Assembly: GCF_003012935.1 (NCBI RefSeq)
Contig: NZ_PUDR01000008.1
Coordinates: 124,001-188,000, forward strand
Reading direction: 5' to 3'
From: Pannonibacter carbonis
GTDB taxonomy: Bacteria > Pseudomonadota > Alphaproteobacteria > Rhizobiales > Stappiaceae
DNA: 64,000 nucleotides
Shown here: positions 16,635 through 25,913 of the stretch, piece after piece
How positions within the stretch are numbered: position 1 is the stretch's first letter
Layout: the number at the start of each line of letters is the position of its first letter
The notes under the pieces: model-generated
The model's input: the letters and a program-made list of their open reading frames with translations, nothing else
Database searches by the model: none
Told to the model about the DNA's origin: nothing
Made by a program: the position numbers and the translations under genes

Positions 16635-17084
16635 TCAGCCTCCGGTAACGCGCTGGCGCAGCAGGGGCAGCTGCGCATCAAAGCCCTCGTAGAACGCCGC
16701 AGGATCGATCTCTCCATCAAGATCAAGCCAGAACAGACGGAAGCGGATCGGATCGCCGCCGTCATTCGGCGTCATCTCGAAATGCTCCCACTCGTCCCGG
16801 CCGATCCGGGCCACGCGAGCATGGAAATGCCGCCGGCGATGCAGGTCGCGGCCACGGCCGTTGTCGAACAGGTGGTCCTGGTCGGCGAGGTGGTCAAGCG
16901 CGCCATCGAGGAGAAGACCGGTTTCCTCGTGAAACTCGCGCCGCGCGCCGATGAGATGGCTTTCGCCCGGATCCAGCGTGCCGCCGGGGACCTGAAGCCC
17001 GACATCCGGCTGATCAGGCTGGCTGAACACGAGGAGCTTGCGGCCGCAGGTCAGATAGACATAGGCCTTGTGAAGCACGCGCAT
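16635..17084 (-). CDS. Nudix hydrolase
   Basis: A 149-residue cytosolic hydrolase of nucleoside-diphosphate-linked compounds. The Nudix box is complete: GGTLDPGESHLIGARREFHE followed by ETGL matches GX5EX7REUXEEXGU. No extra domain is present and the substrate cannot be read from the sequence. It sits between tsaD (65 bp upstream) and gpsA (2 bp downstream) on the same strand. Confidence 0.92.
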   Translation of the reverse strand: MRVLHKAYVYLTCGRKLLVFSQPDQPDVGLQVPGGTLDPGESHLIGARREFHEETGLLLDGALDHLADQDHLFDNGRGRDLHRRRHFHARVARIGRDEWEHFEMTPNDGGDPIRFRLFWLDLDGEIDPAAFYEGFDAQLPLLRQRVTGG

Positions 17085-17149
17085 GAAAGGGCATCCGGAA
17101 CGACGAGGGCCCCCTGCCTAGCAAGTTCGCGGGCAGCTGTGAACCGCCT

Positions 17150-18268
17150 TCACACCTTCGCGCCTTTCTTGCCGGCGCCGAGGAGGCTGGCGGAGGTTTC
17201 GTCGAGGGGCCAGCGGGGGCGGGGGGCGACGGACTGGTCGTCCAGGATCTCTCCCGCACGGGCGGCAATATCGAGCCGTTCGATGCCGGCCCAGGCGATC
17301 ATCGCGGCGTTGTCGGTGCACAGGCGGTGCGGCGGGGCGACGAAGCGGGCGCCGGCATTGCGGCAGGCGTCATCCAGCGCGGCGCGGATTTCGGAATTGG
17401 CCGCGACGCCGCCAGCGACAACGATAACCTTTTCGGTATCCGGAAAGCGCTCGGCGAAGAGGCTGAGGGCCGCGCGGGTGCGATGGGCGAGCACATCGGA
17501 GACGGCGCGCTGGAAGCCGGCGCAGAGGTCCCGCGCGGTCTGTTCGTCAACCGGCTGGGCCTTTTCGGCCGCATTGCGCAGGGCCGTCTTGAGGCCGGCG
17601 AAGGACATGTCGAGGCCGGGCCGGTCAAGCAGCGGGCGCGGCAGGGCGAAGCGCTTCGGATCCCCTTCGCGGGCCATGCGTTCGACGGCGGGGCCGCCGG
17701 GATAGGGCAGGCCGAGAAGCTTGGCCGTCTTGTCGAAGGCCTCGCCGATGGCATCGTCGATGGTGGAGCCGAGGCGCTCGTAGTCGCCGACGCCCTTCAC
17801 CAGCAGGAACTGGGTGTGGCCGCCGGAGACGAGCAGCAGCAGATAAGGAAACGCCAGGTCATCCGTCAGGCGCGCGGTCAGGGCGTGGCCTTCGAGATGG
17901 TTGATCGCCAGCAGCGGCTTGCCAGCGGCCATGGCGATGGCCTTGGCCGTCATCAGGCCGACAATGACACCGCCGATAAGTCCGGGACCGGCGGTGGCCG
18001 CGACGGCGTCGATCTCGTCAAAGCTGACGCCGGACTCGGCCATGGCCTCGGCGACGATGCGGTCGAGCACGGCGATGTGCGCCCGGGCGGCAATTTCCGG
18101 CACCACGCCGCCAAACTCGGTGTGTTCGTCGATCTGCGAGCGGATGACGTTGGACAGGATGCGCGACCCGGTGCCGGACCCATTGCCACTGCGCACGACA
18201 GAGGCCGCCGTTTCGTCGCAGCTGGTCTCGATCCCCAGGACAGTGAAATCGCGCAAGTCTGGCAGCAT
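17150..18268 (-). CDS. tsaD: tRNA N6-adenosine threonylcarbamoyltransferase
   Basis: A 372-residue cytosolic protein that, with TsaB and TsaE, transfers threonylcarbamoyl to A37 of ANN-decoding tRNAs. Diagnostic motifs are [14 protein letters not shown] at the N-terminus, INHLEGHAL (metal-binding histidines), [14 protein letters not shown] and the late [13 protein letters not shown] and [13 protein letters not shown] (metal-binding Asp). ATG 18268 gives the normal N-terminus; the frame is open for another 690 bp upstream but that part is the shadow of hemC. The gene is divergent from hemC across 181 bp and heads a run with Nudix and gpsA. Confidence 0.96.
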   Translation of the reverse strand: MLPDLRDFTVLGIETSCDETAASVVRSGNGSGTGSRILSNVIRSQIDEHTEFGGVVPEIAARAHIAVLDRIVAEAMAESGVSFDEIDAVAATAGPGLIGGVIVGLMTAKAIAMAAGKPLLAINHLEGHALTARLTDDLAFPYLLLLVSGGHTQFLLVKGVGDYERLGSTIDDAIGEAFDKTAKLLGLPYPGGPAVERMAREGDPKRFALPRPLLDRPGLDMSFAGLKTALRNAAEKAQPVDEQTARDLCAGFQRAVSDVLAHRTRAALSLFAERFPDTEKVIVVAGGVAANSEIRAALDDACRNAGARFVAPPHRLCTDNAAMIAWAGIERLDIAARAGEILDDQSVAPRPRWPLDETSASLLGAGKKGAKV

Positions 18269-18449
18269 TGGCTCATCCAGTGGTGGTTTTGCAGATCGAC
18301 GCAAGATCAGGCGGGCCATGGCGAGGAGCAAGCCGATCGCACGGGCTTGCCGATCAACATCCGGGATAGTGCCGCATTGGCCTGTGGCGCGTGACCGCCT
18401 ATTGTGCTTCAAACCGTTAAAACTGCCCCTAACACCCGGATCGTTTGTC

Positions 18450-19373
18450 TTGCAATCAAAACCTTTGCGTATCGGAACCCGCGGCAGCGCGCTTGCTCTG
18501 GCCCAGGCCCATGAAACCCGCAGCCGGCTGATGGCTGCCCATGGTCTGGCAGAACAGGATTTCGACATCGTCGTCATCAAGACCTCCGGCGACCAGATCC
18601 AGGACCGGCCCCTGTCGGAAGCGGGCGGCAAAGGGCTTTTCACCAAGGAAATCGAGGAAGCGCTGCTCGACGGCCGCATTGATATCGCGGTGCATTCGTC
18701 CAAGGACATGCCGACGCATCTGCCGGGCGGACTGGCGCTGACCGCCTTCCTGCCGCGCGAAGACGTGCGCGATGCCTTCATTTCGCCAAAGGCCAAGCGG
18801 CTGGAAGACCTGCCGCAGGGCGCTGTGGTCGGGTCGTCCTCGCTGCGCCGGCAGGCGATGATCAAGCGCCTGCGCCCGGACATCCAGGTGGTGATGTACC
18901 GGGGCAACGTGCAGACGCGGCTGAAGAAACTGGAAGAGGGGCAGGTGGATGCCACGCTACTGGCCTATGCCGGATTGCGGCGTCTTGGCCTGGCGGACGT
19001 TGTCACGAGCCTGCTGGAGACGGACACGTTCCTGCCGGCGGTTGGTCAGGGGGCGATCTGCATCGAGAGCCGGGCGGCTGACCAGCCAGTTCTGGATATG
19101 CTGGCTGCCATCCATCACCGCGAAACCGAACTGCGTCTCACCTGCGAACGCGCGTTCCTGGCCGAGCTGGACGGCTCCTGCCGCACGCCCATTGGCGGTC
19201 TGGCGCTGATTGACGGCGAACGCCTGTCGTTCCGCGGGCTGATCCTGAAGCCGGATGGCAGCGAGCTGCATGAGCTGACGCGCGAAGGCTCGGTCGATGA
19301 CGCCGAGGCCATTGGCCGAGAGGCGGGCCGCAGCCTGAAGGCGCTGGGCGGTCCAGGTTTCTTTGCGGTCTGA
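18450..19373 (+). CDS. hemC: hydroxymethylbilane synthase (porphobilinogen deaminase)
   Basis: Polymerises four porphobilinogens into hydroxymethylbilane in the cytosol. Motifs: [15 protein letters not shown], the [13 protein letters not shown] segment, [21 protein letters not shown], and the dipyrromethane cofactor cysteine in [11 protein letters not shown]. The only start that gives a family-like N-terminus is a TTG at 18450 (307 residues); no ATG lies near. The frame continues upstream across the intergenic region and tsaD but lacks homology-like sequence there. hemD follows after 12 bp. Confidence 0.93.
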   Translation: MQSKPLRIGTRGSALALAQAHETRSRLMAAHGLAEQDFDIVVIKTSGDQIQDRPLSEAGGKGLFTKEIEEALLDGRIDIAVHSSKDMPTHLPGGLALTAFLPREDVRDAFISPKAKRLEDLPQGAVVGSSSLRRQAMIKRLRPDIQVVMYRGNVQTRLKKLEEGQVDATLLAYAGLRRLGLADVVTSLLETDTFLPAVGQGAICIESRAADQPVLDMLAAIHHRETELRLTCERAFLAELDGSCRTPIGGLALIDGERLSFRGLILKPDGSELHELTREGSVDDAEAIGREAGRSLKALGGPGFFAV

Positions 19374-19385
19374 CGGGGAGGGGGC

Positions 19386-20084
19386 ATGCGCGTACTCGTC
19401 ACACGTCCGGAACCTTTTTGTGCTGCAACGGCGCGCCGGCTGCGCCTGATGGGGCATGTGGCGCTGGAAGCGCCGCTGCTGACCATCGTGCAGACGCCGC
19501 CCGACGAGATGGATCTTGATGTCGTGACGGCGGTGGCCGTCACCAGCGGCCAGGCGGTCGAGGTGCTGGCGCGCCATCCGCAACTGCCCAAGCTCGCGGG
19601 ATTGCCGTTCTACGCTGTTGGTGCGCGCACGGCTGCGGCCGCGCGGCAGGCCGGTTTCCGGCAGGTGCTTTCGGCAGACGGCGATTCCAGCGATCTGGCG
19701 GCCCTGATCCGCATCAGTCACGGCAGCGGCGTCGTGCTCTATGGGGCGGGACGCGACCGGGCGGGGGATCTGGAAGGGCATCTGCGCCGGTCGGGCATTT
19801 TCTGCCAGGTCGTGGAACTTTATCGCACCGATCCGGTTGTGGATTGGCCCGTGGGCGTTGACGAGATGCTGCGGCGGCAGGAGATCGACGCGATCCTGGT
19901 CTATTCGGCGCGGACAGCGGAAGTCTGCGCCACATTGCTGCAACAGACGGCGCCGAAGGTGCTTCCGCGCATCGTGGCGCTTTCGGCCAAGGCCGGGGCA
20001 CCGCTGTCAGCGCTCGGCCCGGTGGAATGGGCCGCGACGCCGGATGAACCGGCCCTGTTCGCGCGCGCCTTCACCGGCTGTTAA
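19386..20084 (+). CDS. hemD: uroporphyrinogen-III synthase
   Basis: Cyclises hydroxymethylbilane to uroporphyrinogen III. The 232-residue protein is weakly conserved as usual for HemD: MRVLVTRPEP start, a TSGQAVEVLAR segment, FYAVGARTAAAARQAGF (the VG.RTA motif) and VELYRTDPV in the linker before the second domain, then ILVYSARTAEVCATLL. Position directly between hemC and mic60 supports the call more than the sequence alone. Confidence 0.9.
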   Translation: MRVLVTRPEPFCAATARRLRLMGHVALEAPLLTIVQTPPDEMDLDVVTAVAVTSGQAVEVLARHPQLPKLAGLPFYAVGARTAAAARQAGFRQVLSADGDSSDLAALIRISHGSGVVLYGAGRDRAGDLEGHLRRSGIFCQVVELYRTDPVVDWPVGVDEMLRRQEIDAILVYSARTAEVCATLLQQTAPKVLPRIVALSAKAGAPLSALGPVEWAATPDEPALFARAFTGC

Positions 20085-20198
20085 CTGCGGCAGGCGAGTC
20101 CTTGGTGCGGCCTCGACCTTTGGTCGCGGTGCCGCCCGAGCGATCAGTGTGTATAGTCGCAAGCGGTCACCCGCTTTTCGGCAAGAGGAGGAAACGCG

Positions 20199-22070
20199 AT
20201 GGTCTCCGACGAGGACAAGTCCGGCAAGGACAAGCCCGCTGCCGGTGCCGGTGCCGGGTCTGGTGCCGGATCTGGGCCAGGCGGCGAGGCAGGCAAGACC
20301 AGTGGCCGCCGTCCGGTGACCATTGATCTCGTGCCGGAAAAGGTCGAAGCGAAGGCCGAAGCGAAGGCCGACGCAACAGCCGACGCGAAGACCGGCGCGA
20401 AAGCTGAACCTGTTTCCCAGGCGAAGGTACAGCCTGCGCCGGGGTCGGCAACCGGTGCTGCGTCCGGTGCAGCCAAGGGCGCCGATGCGGCAGCACAGGC
20501 GAAACCCGCAGCACCTGCCTCGACAACTGCGAGTGCCTCGGCTTCGGCCAGCAGCCAGCCGAAGACCAGCGAAACGTCCGCCAGCAAGCCTGCAGGCGCG
20601 GCTGACAGCGCCGCAGCGCGCCCGCCTTTGCCCGAGCGTTCCAATCCGTTCAGCCCGCAAGGCACCCCCTCTTCTACCTCGTCATCCTCGGCCGGCGCGG
20701 CGTCGGCAGGGGCAAGTTCTTCGGGAGCAGCCTCAGCGGCAGGTTCGCCGACCGCCTCTGCACCGACGGGCGCACAGCCGGCTCCCGCGTCTGCAGCGTC
20801 CTCTGCGGCCAAACCTGCCTCTGGCTCTTCCGGGTCTTCTGCGGCGTCCGACAAGCCGGCCTCGCCGCAGGGCGTCAGCTTTGGCGGTGCGATGGCTGCT
20901 GCGTTGCTGGTCGGCGTGGCGCTGCTCGGCGGTTTTTACACACTCAACCAGACCGGCGTGCTGCCGCTGAAGGGCAACGGCCCGCTGGTCACCGAGGACA
21001 TGCTGGCCGATCGGGCCCGGCTGGAGACGCTGGAGCGGCGGTTTGCAGAAATGGCAGCCGCCGAAACCAAAGCCGCGACCAATGGCAGCCCGGACACCGA
21101 GGTGGCCCTGCGCGATCTGGAAGGTCGCCTGACAGCTTCTGTTGATGCCTTGCGCGGCGATGTGGAGTCGCGGCTGGCGGAGATGACGGCTCGGATGGAC
21201 AGCCTGCAGGCGGGATCCCCCACCCCTGCGCCTACTGCCGAAGCCAGCGACACGTCAGGACCGGACGGGCTTGCCACACGGGCCGACAGCCTGCAGCAGG
21301 GACTTGAGGCGGTGAATGCTGCGCTGGCAAGCCTGCAGACGGCCGTATCGGCCTCTGATGCCGCGCTGAAAAGCCTGTCCGACGGCCAGGCCCGGGATGG
21401 CGAGGCGGTTTCGCGGTTGCAGGGGGAACTGGCAAAAGTCTCGGCCGAGGGCGAAGCTGCGCTGGCCAACCTGAGCAAGACGGCGGAGGATCTGTCGGCC
21501 CGGCTTGTCCAGGTGGAAGAAACCATGGGCGATGCCACGGCGCGGGAACTGGCGGCACGGGCGCTGTCCGTCTCCATGCTTCAGGCCGCCGTTGACGCGG
21601 GACGTCCGTTTGCAACCGAACTGGCTGCCGTGAAGGCGGCGCTGGGCGAGGCGGGTGCCGCGGACATTGCGGCTCTCGAAGCGGAAGCGGCAAAAGGGAT
21701 CGCGCCGACGGCGAAACTCATGGCCGAGTTCCCGCCGATTGCGCGGGCCATCCATCTGCAGCTGGTGCAGCCTGATCCCGAGGCGAGCGTGCTTGACAGC
21801 CTGCTGTCCAGCGCAGCGTCCCTGGTGGCGGTGCGTGGGCCGGGCGATGCCAGTGGGGAAGGGCCTGCAGCGGCGCTTCGCCGGATGGAAAACGCGGTCA
21901 AGGCCGGCGATCTTGCAGCGGCGCTGACCGCCTATGACGCGCTGCCTGCGGATGTTCGCGCACCGGCAGCAGCCTGGGTTGACGCTGCCCGGGCGCGACT
22001 TGCCGTTGACCGGCTGACCACGGACACCGCGACTGCGGTGCTCTCCGCCATCGCCCGCAAGGGCAACTGA
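20199..22070 (+). CDS. Mic60/mitofilin-like inner membrane protein
   Basis: A 623-residue protein with a strong ribosome-binding site (GAGGAGG). Residues 1 to about 220 are cytoplasmic low-complexity sequence rich in Ala, Lys, Ser and Pro. One transmembrane helix follows (about 228-247, MAAALLVGVALLGGFYTL), then a long periplasmic coiled coil (about 260-445) and a C-terminal helical mitofilin-like domain ending DRLTTDTATAVLSAIARKGN. Alphaproteobacterial Mic60 homologues bind and bend membranes and are the ancestors of the mitochondrial crista-junction protein; they are typically encoded between hemD and hemY as here (COG4223). The N-terminal tail is longer than in many homologues. Confidence 0.85.
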   Translation: MVSDEDKSGKDKPAAGAGAGSGAGSGPGGEAGKTSGRRPVTIDLVPEKVEAKAEAKADATADAKTGAKAEPVSQAKVQPAPGSATGAASGAAKGADAAAQAKPAAPASTTASASASASSQPKTSETSASKPAGAADSAAARPPLPERSNPFSPQGTPSSTSSSSAGAASAGASSSGAASAAGSPTASAPTGAQPAPASAASSAAKPASGSSGSSAASDKPASPQGVSFGGAMAAALLVGVALLGGFYTLNQTGVLPLKGNGPLVTEDMLADRARLETLERRFAEMAAAETKAATNGSPDTEVALRDLEGRLTASVDALRGDVESRLAEMTARMDSLQAGSPTPAPTAEASDTSGPDGLATRADSLQQGLEAVNAALASLQTAVSASDAALKSLSDGQARDGEAVSRLQGELAKVSAEGEAALANLSKTAEDLSARLVQVEETMGDATARELAARALSVSMLQAAVDAGRPFATELAAVKAALGEAGAADIAALEAEAAKGIAPTAKLMAEFPPIARAIHLQLVQPDPEASVLDSLLSSAASLVAVRGPGDASGEGPAAALRRMENAVKAGDLAAALTAYDALPADVRAPAAAWVDAARARLAVDRLTTDTATAVLSAIARKGN

Positions 22071-22097
22071 GGTGACCTGGAACCGGGAGCAAGCGGC

Positions 22098-23912
22098 ATG
22101 ATCCGTGCGTTCGTCTTTTTCGCCCTGCTGTTCGCCGTCGCCATGGGCCTTGCCTGGATGGCTGACTTGCCGGGCTTCGTTTCCATCGGCTGGGAAGGCT
22201 ATGTCTGGGAGCAGCCGCCGATCGTGGCGGCGCTGCTGTTTGGCTTGTTTCTGGCACTGTTTCTCGGGTTGGTCTGGCTGGTGCTGACCATCCTGCGCTC
22301 GCCGAAGATCGCCGGCCGCTTTTTCCGCCGCCGCCGCCGTGATCGCGGCTATCATGCCTTGTCCAGTGGACTGCTGGCGCTGGGAACCGGCAACGCAAAA
22401 CTGGCACGCAAGCTCGGGCTGGAAGCGGACAAGCTGCTGACCCGGGAGCCGGCAGCGAAATTGCTGCTGGCGCAGGCTGCACAGCTGTCTGGCCAGCATG
22501 CGGAGGCTCGGCAACGCTTCGAGGCGATGCTGGAGGATCCGCAGACACGGGCCCTCGGCCTGCATGGGCTGTTTATTGAGGCGGAAAGCCAGGGCGAGCC
22601 TGTGGCCGCTCGGCACTATGCCGAGGAGGCGCTGAAGGCGCAGCCTGGCCTCGAATGGGCCGGGCGCGCCGTGCTCGGCTATCAGGCGGTCGCCAATGAC
22701 TTCGAGGCGGCCATTGCCACGCTGGAGCGCAACTTCACCGCCAAGCTCATCGACAAGCCGACCTATCGCCGGCACCGGGCCGTGCTCTTGACGGCGCGGG
22801 CGCTGGAGCTGGAGGACCGGGAGCCGGATCTGGCCATGAGCCTTGCCAAGGAGGCGCATGGCCTTGCCGCAGACCTCGTGCCGGCTGCCGTTGTTGGCGC
22901 CCGGCTGGCGACACGCAAGGGCGATGTGCGCAAGGCTGCCAAGTTGATCGAGACCACCTGGCGTCTGTCGCCGCATCCCGATCTGGCCGAGGCCTATGCC
23001 CATGCGCGCATCGGCGATTCGGCCAAGGACCGGCTGAAACGGGTGAAGGCATTGGCCCAGATGCGGGCGCACACGGCGACTGGCGCGCTGGCGGTGGCCC
23101 GCGCGGCCCTAGAGGCGCGTGATTTTGAAGAGGCGCGGGAGCAGCTGAAATTTGCCCTGACGACCGAGCCGAGCCGGGGCGCCTTCGTCATGATGGCCGA
23201 ACTGGAAGAGGCCGAACATGGCGACAAGGGCCGCATGCGCGAGTGGCTGGCCCGTGCCGTGCAGGCACCGGCGGACATGGCGTGGATGGCTGATGGCATG
23301 GTCCTCACCGACTGGCGGCCCGTGTCGCCAGTGACGGGCCGGATCGATGCCCTGGAATGGGCCCGGCCGCAGGGGCCGGAGACCGGCAATCTACTGCTTG
23401 AGGAAGCGTTGTTCGAGACGCTGCAACTGGACGAGCCACGCGATACCGACAACGGGGCCGCGGCGGTCATTGCCGCTGTCTCTGCTGCCAGTGACCCGAA
23501 ACCGAGGCGTGACGAGACGGCCAAGCCTGTGGACGTGATCGAGGCCGAGGTGGTCAGCGTGGCAGCAAAGGCAACGCAGGCTTCGCCGGGCAATTCGGGA
23601 GCCGCAGCCGCTTCGGCACCGTCTGAGGAAACCGAAGCGTCCCGGGGCGTTGCCGAGGACAAGCCGGCATCTGATGCCGCTGCAACGCCGGGTGCGTCTC
23701 CTGAGGGCGGGCCAGACAAGGGGCCGAGGCCCCAGCCCCCAGCAGTGGTGTCAGCCGCAACGACACAGGCGGCGCGTCCTGCCAGTCGCTCCCCGTTCAA
23801 GACGCCGATGGATTATCCGCCGGCGCGCATGCCTGATGATCCGGGTCCAGAGGCCGAGGCAGAGGAAGATGCCGCCAAGAAACGCGAGCCGGGGGCCGCA
23901 TTCTTCGGTTAG
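22098..23912 (+). CDS. hemY: HemY N-terminal family TPR protein
   Basis: A 604-residue inner membrane protein of the HemY_N family (COG3898), not the protoporphyrinogen oxidase of the same name. Two transmembrane helices occupy residues about 2-22 and 40-62, followed by a basic stretch (RFFRRRRRDRGYHA) and TPR-like helical repeats to about residue 430. The last ~150 residues are Ala/Pro/Glu-rich and probably disordered. It may scaffold late heme synthesis enzymes or assist Mic60. The gene is 27 bp after mic60 and ends the operon. Confidence 0.88.
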   Translation: MIRAFVFFALLFAVAMGLAWMADLPGFVSIGWEGYVWEQPPIVAALLFGLFLALFLGLVWLVLTILRSPKIAGRFFRRRRRDRGYHALSSGLLALGTGNAKLARKLGLEADKLLTREPAAKLLLAQAAQLSGQHAEARQRFEAMLEDPQTRALGLHGLFIEAESQGEPVAARHYAEEALKAQPGLEWAGRAVLGYQAVANDFEAAIATLERNFTAKLIDKPTYRRHRAVLLTARALELEDREPDLAMSLAKEAHGLAADLVPAAVVGARLATRKGDVRKAAKLIETTWRLSPHPDLAEAYAHARIGDSAKDRLKRVKALAQMRAHTATGALAVARAALEARDFEEAREQLKFALTTEPSRGAFVMMAELEEAEHGDKGRMREWLARAVQAPADMAWMADGMVLTDWRPVSPVTGRIDALEWARPQGPETGNLLLEEALFETLQLDEPRDTDNGAAAVIAAVSAASDPKPRRDETAKPVDVIEAEVVSVAAKATQASPGNSGAAAASAPSEETEASRGVAEDKPASDAAATPGASPEGGPDKGPRPQPPAVVSAATTQAARPASRSPFKTPMDYPPARMPDDPGPEAEAEEDAAKKREPGAAFFG

Positions 23913-24490
23913 AGCAATTCCGGCAAAAGGGGCAACCTGTTTCCCGTCTCGGCTTGCCTGCAAGCGAAGAGCAGCGCAGGTTCAGCAGCTCCGGTCTGGC
24001 CGAAAATGCCAGGCCAGTGAGCCAGCTTTTCAGTGAGTCAGTGTGCTGCGGAGAAATGTGAATTCAGCGGCAGGGCGCCCCACGACGACCTTGAGTGCCC
24101 TGCTTAGTGGCTAGGCGCCCGTTTGGATCACGGCCCTCGGAAAAGTGTGCCTTTGCTCAGGCCCGTGTTTGACCGGATGTGCTGCCTGACCTTGCGGGTT
24201 CAAGCGGGCAGGGGGGCAGGGGGGCAAGGCGGAGTTCCGCTTCCCCGTTTCCCTGACCCGGGCGTTCAATGAGCCATCAGGCAGTCTGTCCGCCAAAGCC
24301 TGGCCGCTGCTTGGTCAGATGCGGCTCTCTTGTTGTTGCCGGATGTGGCAAACGCTACAGACCTGCAGCAAGGGGCTTGCATCGCTCGCCTCTCTCCGCT
24401 ATCACCCGCACCAGCCGCGCAGGACAGTGCCTGTCCGCCGGCAAGCCTGCCTGACCCGCAGGCGCCTGTTCCGCACGCCGGGGCCGGAAT
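23913..24490. other. non-coding stretch between hemY and tRNA-Thr
   Basis: No convincing gene. It opens with GAGCAATTCCGGCAAAAGG overlapping the hemY stop, which resembles a short motif widely scattered in rhizobial intergenic DNA (a recollection, not a search), and contains a G-rich run around 24208-24232. No terminator with a clear U-run was found for the hem operon. Confidence 0.5.
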
Positions 24491-24566
24491 GCCGCTGTAG
24501 CTCAGATGGTAGAGCACGTCATTCGTAATGATGGGGTCGTAGGTTCGAGTCCTATCAGCGGCACCA
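24491..24566 (+). tRNA. tRNA-Thr (anticodon CGU)
   Basis: A complete cloverleaf with CCA encoded: acceptor GCCGCTG/CAGCGGC, D-arm GCTCAGATGGTAGAGC, anticodon stem CGTCA/TGATG with loop TTCGTAA, and T-arm GTAGG-TTCGAGT-CCTAT. Anticodon CGT reads ACG. Confidence 0.97.
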
Positions 24567-24821
24567 GTTTTCAAGTTCCCATGTAAAGCCCAGCCTGTTG
24601 GCTGCAAGGTGTTGCCCTTGTGACGTGGCGATCCGGTTCTGCTTGCTGTCAGACCGTGCCAGATGCGCAAGTCTGCCGGCGGTCTGTCGCATGACGGACT
24701 GACAATCGCTGGAACGACCGGGTTCTGTGGCCGCCGGGATGCCGGATTGTTCGGGCGGATCGCCGTCCTGTCACCGGCTCTGATCCTGCCGGCCAGGTGG
24801 TGAGAGCCCGGCAGTTGGAAA

Positions 24822-24898
24822 TGGTGATCCCGGCGCGATTCGAACGCGCGACCCTCAGATTAGGAATCTGATGCTCTATCCTGCTGAGCTACGGGACC
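24822..24898 (-). tRNA. tRNA-Arg (anticodon CCU)
   Basis: A complete cloverleaf on the minus strand with CCA encoded: acceptor GGTCCCG/CGGGATC, anticodon stem TCAGA/TCTGA with loop TTCCTAA, and T-loop GTTCGAATC. Anticodon CCT reads AGG, a rare codon in such genomes. No integrase or duplicated tRNA end is nearby. Confidence 0.97.
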
Positions 24899-24976
24899 AG
24901 CCGAAATCGCCTGTAGCATGTTTTGCCGGTCAGGGCGAGACTGTGCATGCAGCGTTTTCTGCTGTGCCCGTGAAGC

Positions 24977-25909
24977 TTGGGGACGGTCATGTGGATGAGG
25001 CAACGCCGGCATCTCTCGAAATGGATGTGCTGGATGGCGTCCCGCCGGATAAACCGCGCAGGTACCGGGTTGTCCGGCCATAGCCGGGTGCTGACGGCTG
25101 GTGCCGACCGGATCCTTGCGGAAACTGGCTTCAGGCGCGGACTTTGCGCTGCCGTCAGAAGTGTGCTGTTGCAGGGGCTTGCCACAGGACTGGTCCTCTG
25201 GCCGGGGCCGGCCCACTCGGCGGCCTGTTTGCCCGGCGCCCCCGAGCGTGAGCTGGATCGGGGGCAAGCTGGCAGCGTAGAACGTGTCCGGGCAGACGGC
25301 GCGCTGGTGCTTGACGACGGGCGGCTCGTGATGCTTGCAGGCCTCTATCTTGATAGCACCGCTGCGCAGTCATTGACTGGTCGTCAGCTTCGGCTGCTGC
25401 CTGTGGAGGAGCCGGATCGCTGGGGCCACGTGCTGGTGCTGGCTTTTGACGGTGATCTGCTGCAAGCGCAACTACTTGCAGATGGTCTGGCGGCGGTCTG
25501 GCCGTTGAGGGTGCCGGCGTCCTTGCCTCCGGGGTGCGCTGCGGAGTTTGCCCGGGCAGAGGCCGCCGCACGGGCCGAGGGTAAGGGGCTTTGGGGCCGG
25601 CCCGGTCTGCGCTTCGAGGCAAGTGACCCGCAAGCGGTGCTGGCGCGCAACGGTCGGTTTGCAATTGTCGAAGGCCGCGTTGAATCGCTTGGAAAAGCTC
25701 GCGATACCCGGTATTTGAATTTTGGAGGTCGCTGGGCCACCGACTTTACCGTTACATTCAGCAGCAGCATCGAGGGCCAACTGGCCGCAAAGGGGATGGA
25801 CCCGGCGCGGATGGAGGGGGCAAGGGTGCGTGTGCGGGGCGTTGTGCTGGAAAAGGATGGCCCCCATATTGAAGTGGCCGATCCGGCCCAGATCCAGTGG
25901 GCCAATTGA
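24977..25909 (+). CDS. thermonuclease-like (SNase/OB-fold) exported protein
   Basis: Up to 310 residues. A likely signal peptide lies inside the frame (SVLLQGLATGLVLWPGPAHSA), so the first 40-50 residues may not be translated; GTG 25088 or another internal start is possible. The mature part shows a SNase-like OB-fold with RVRADGALVLDDGRLVMLAGLYL, WGHVLVLAFDGDLLQAQLLADGLA and EAAARAEGKGLWG, followed by a second OB-like domain (FAIVEGRVESLGKARDTRYLNF). The usual catalytic Arg/Asp/Glu set is not clearly complete, so nuclease activity is uncertain. The stop is 4 bp before the M48 protease start, implying one operon. Confidence 0.7.
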   Translation: MGTVMWMRQRRHLSKWMCWMASRRINRAGTGLSGHSRVLTAGADRILAETGFRRGLCAAVRSVLLQGLATGLVLWPGPAHSAACLPGAPERELDRGQAGSVERVRADGALVLDDGRLVMLAGLYLDSTAAQSLTGRQLRLLPVEEPDRWGHVLVLAFDGDLLQAQLLADGLAAVWPLRVPASLPPGCAAEFARAEAAARAEGKGLWGRPGLRFEASDPQAVLARNGRFAIVEGRVESLGKARDTRYLNFGGRWATDFTVTFSSSIEGQLAAKGMDPARMEGARVRVRGVVLEKDGPHIEVADPAQIQWAN

Positions 25910-25913
25910 CGAG

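Noticed and set aside
17150-18955. tsaD as a 601-residue protein
   Set aside because: The upstream 229 codons lie antisense to hemC; the family N-terminus begins at 18268.
24491-24898. tRNA genes as attachment sites of an integrated island
   Set aside because: No integrase, no duplicated tRNA end and no change in gene content around them.
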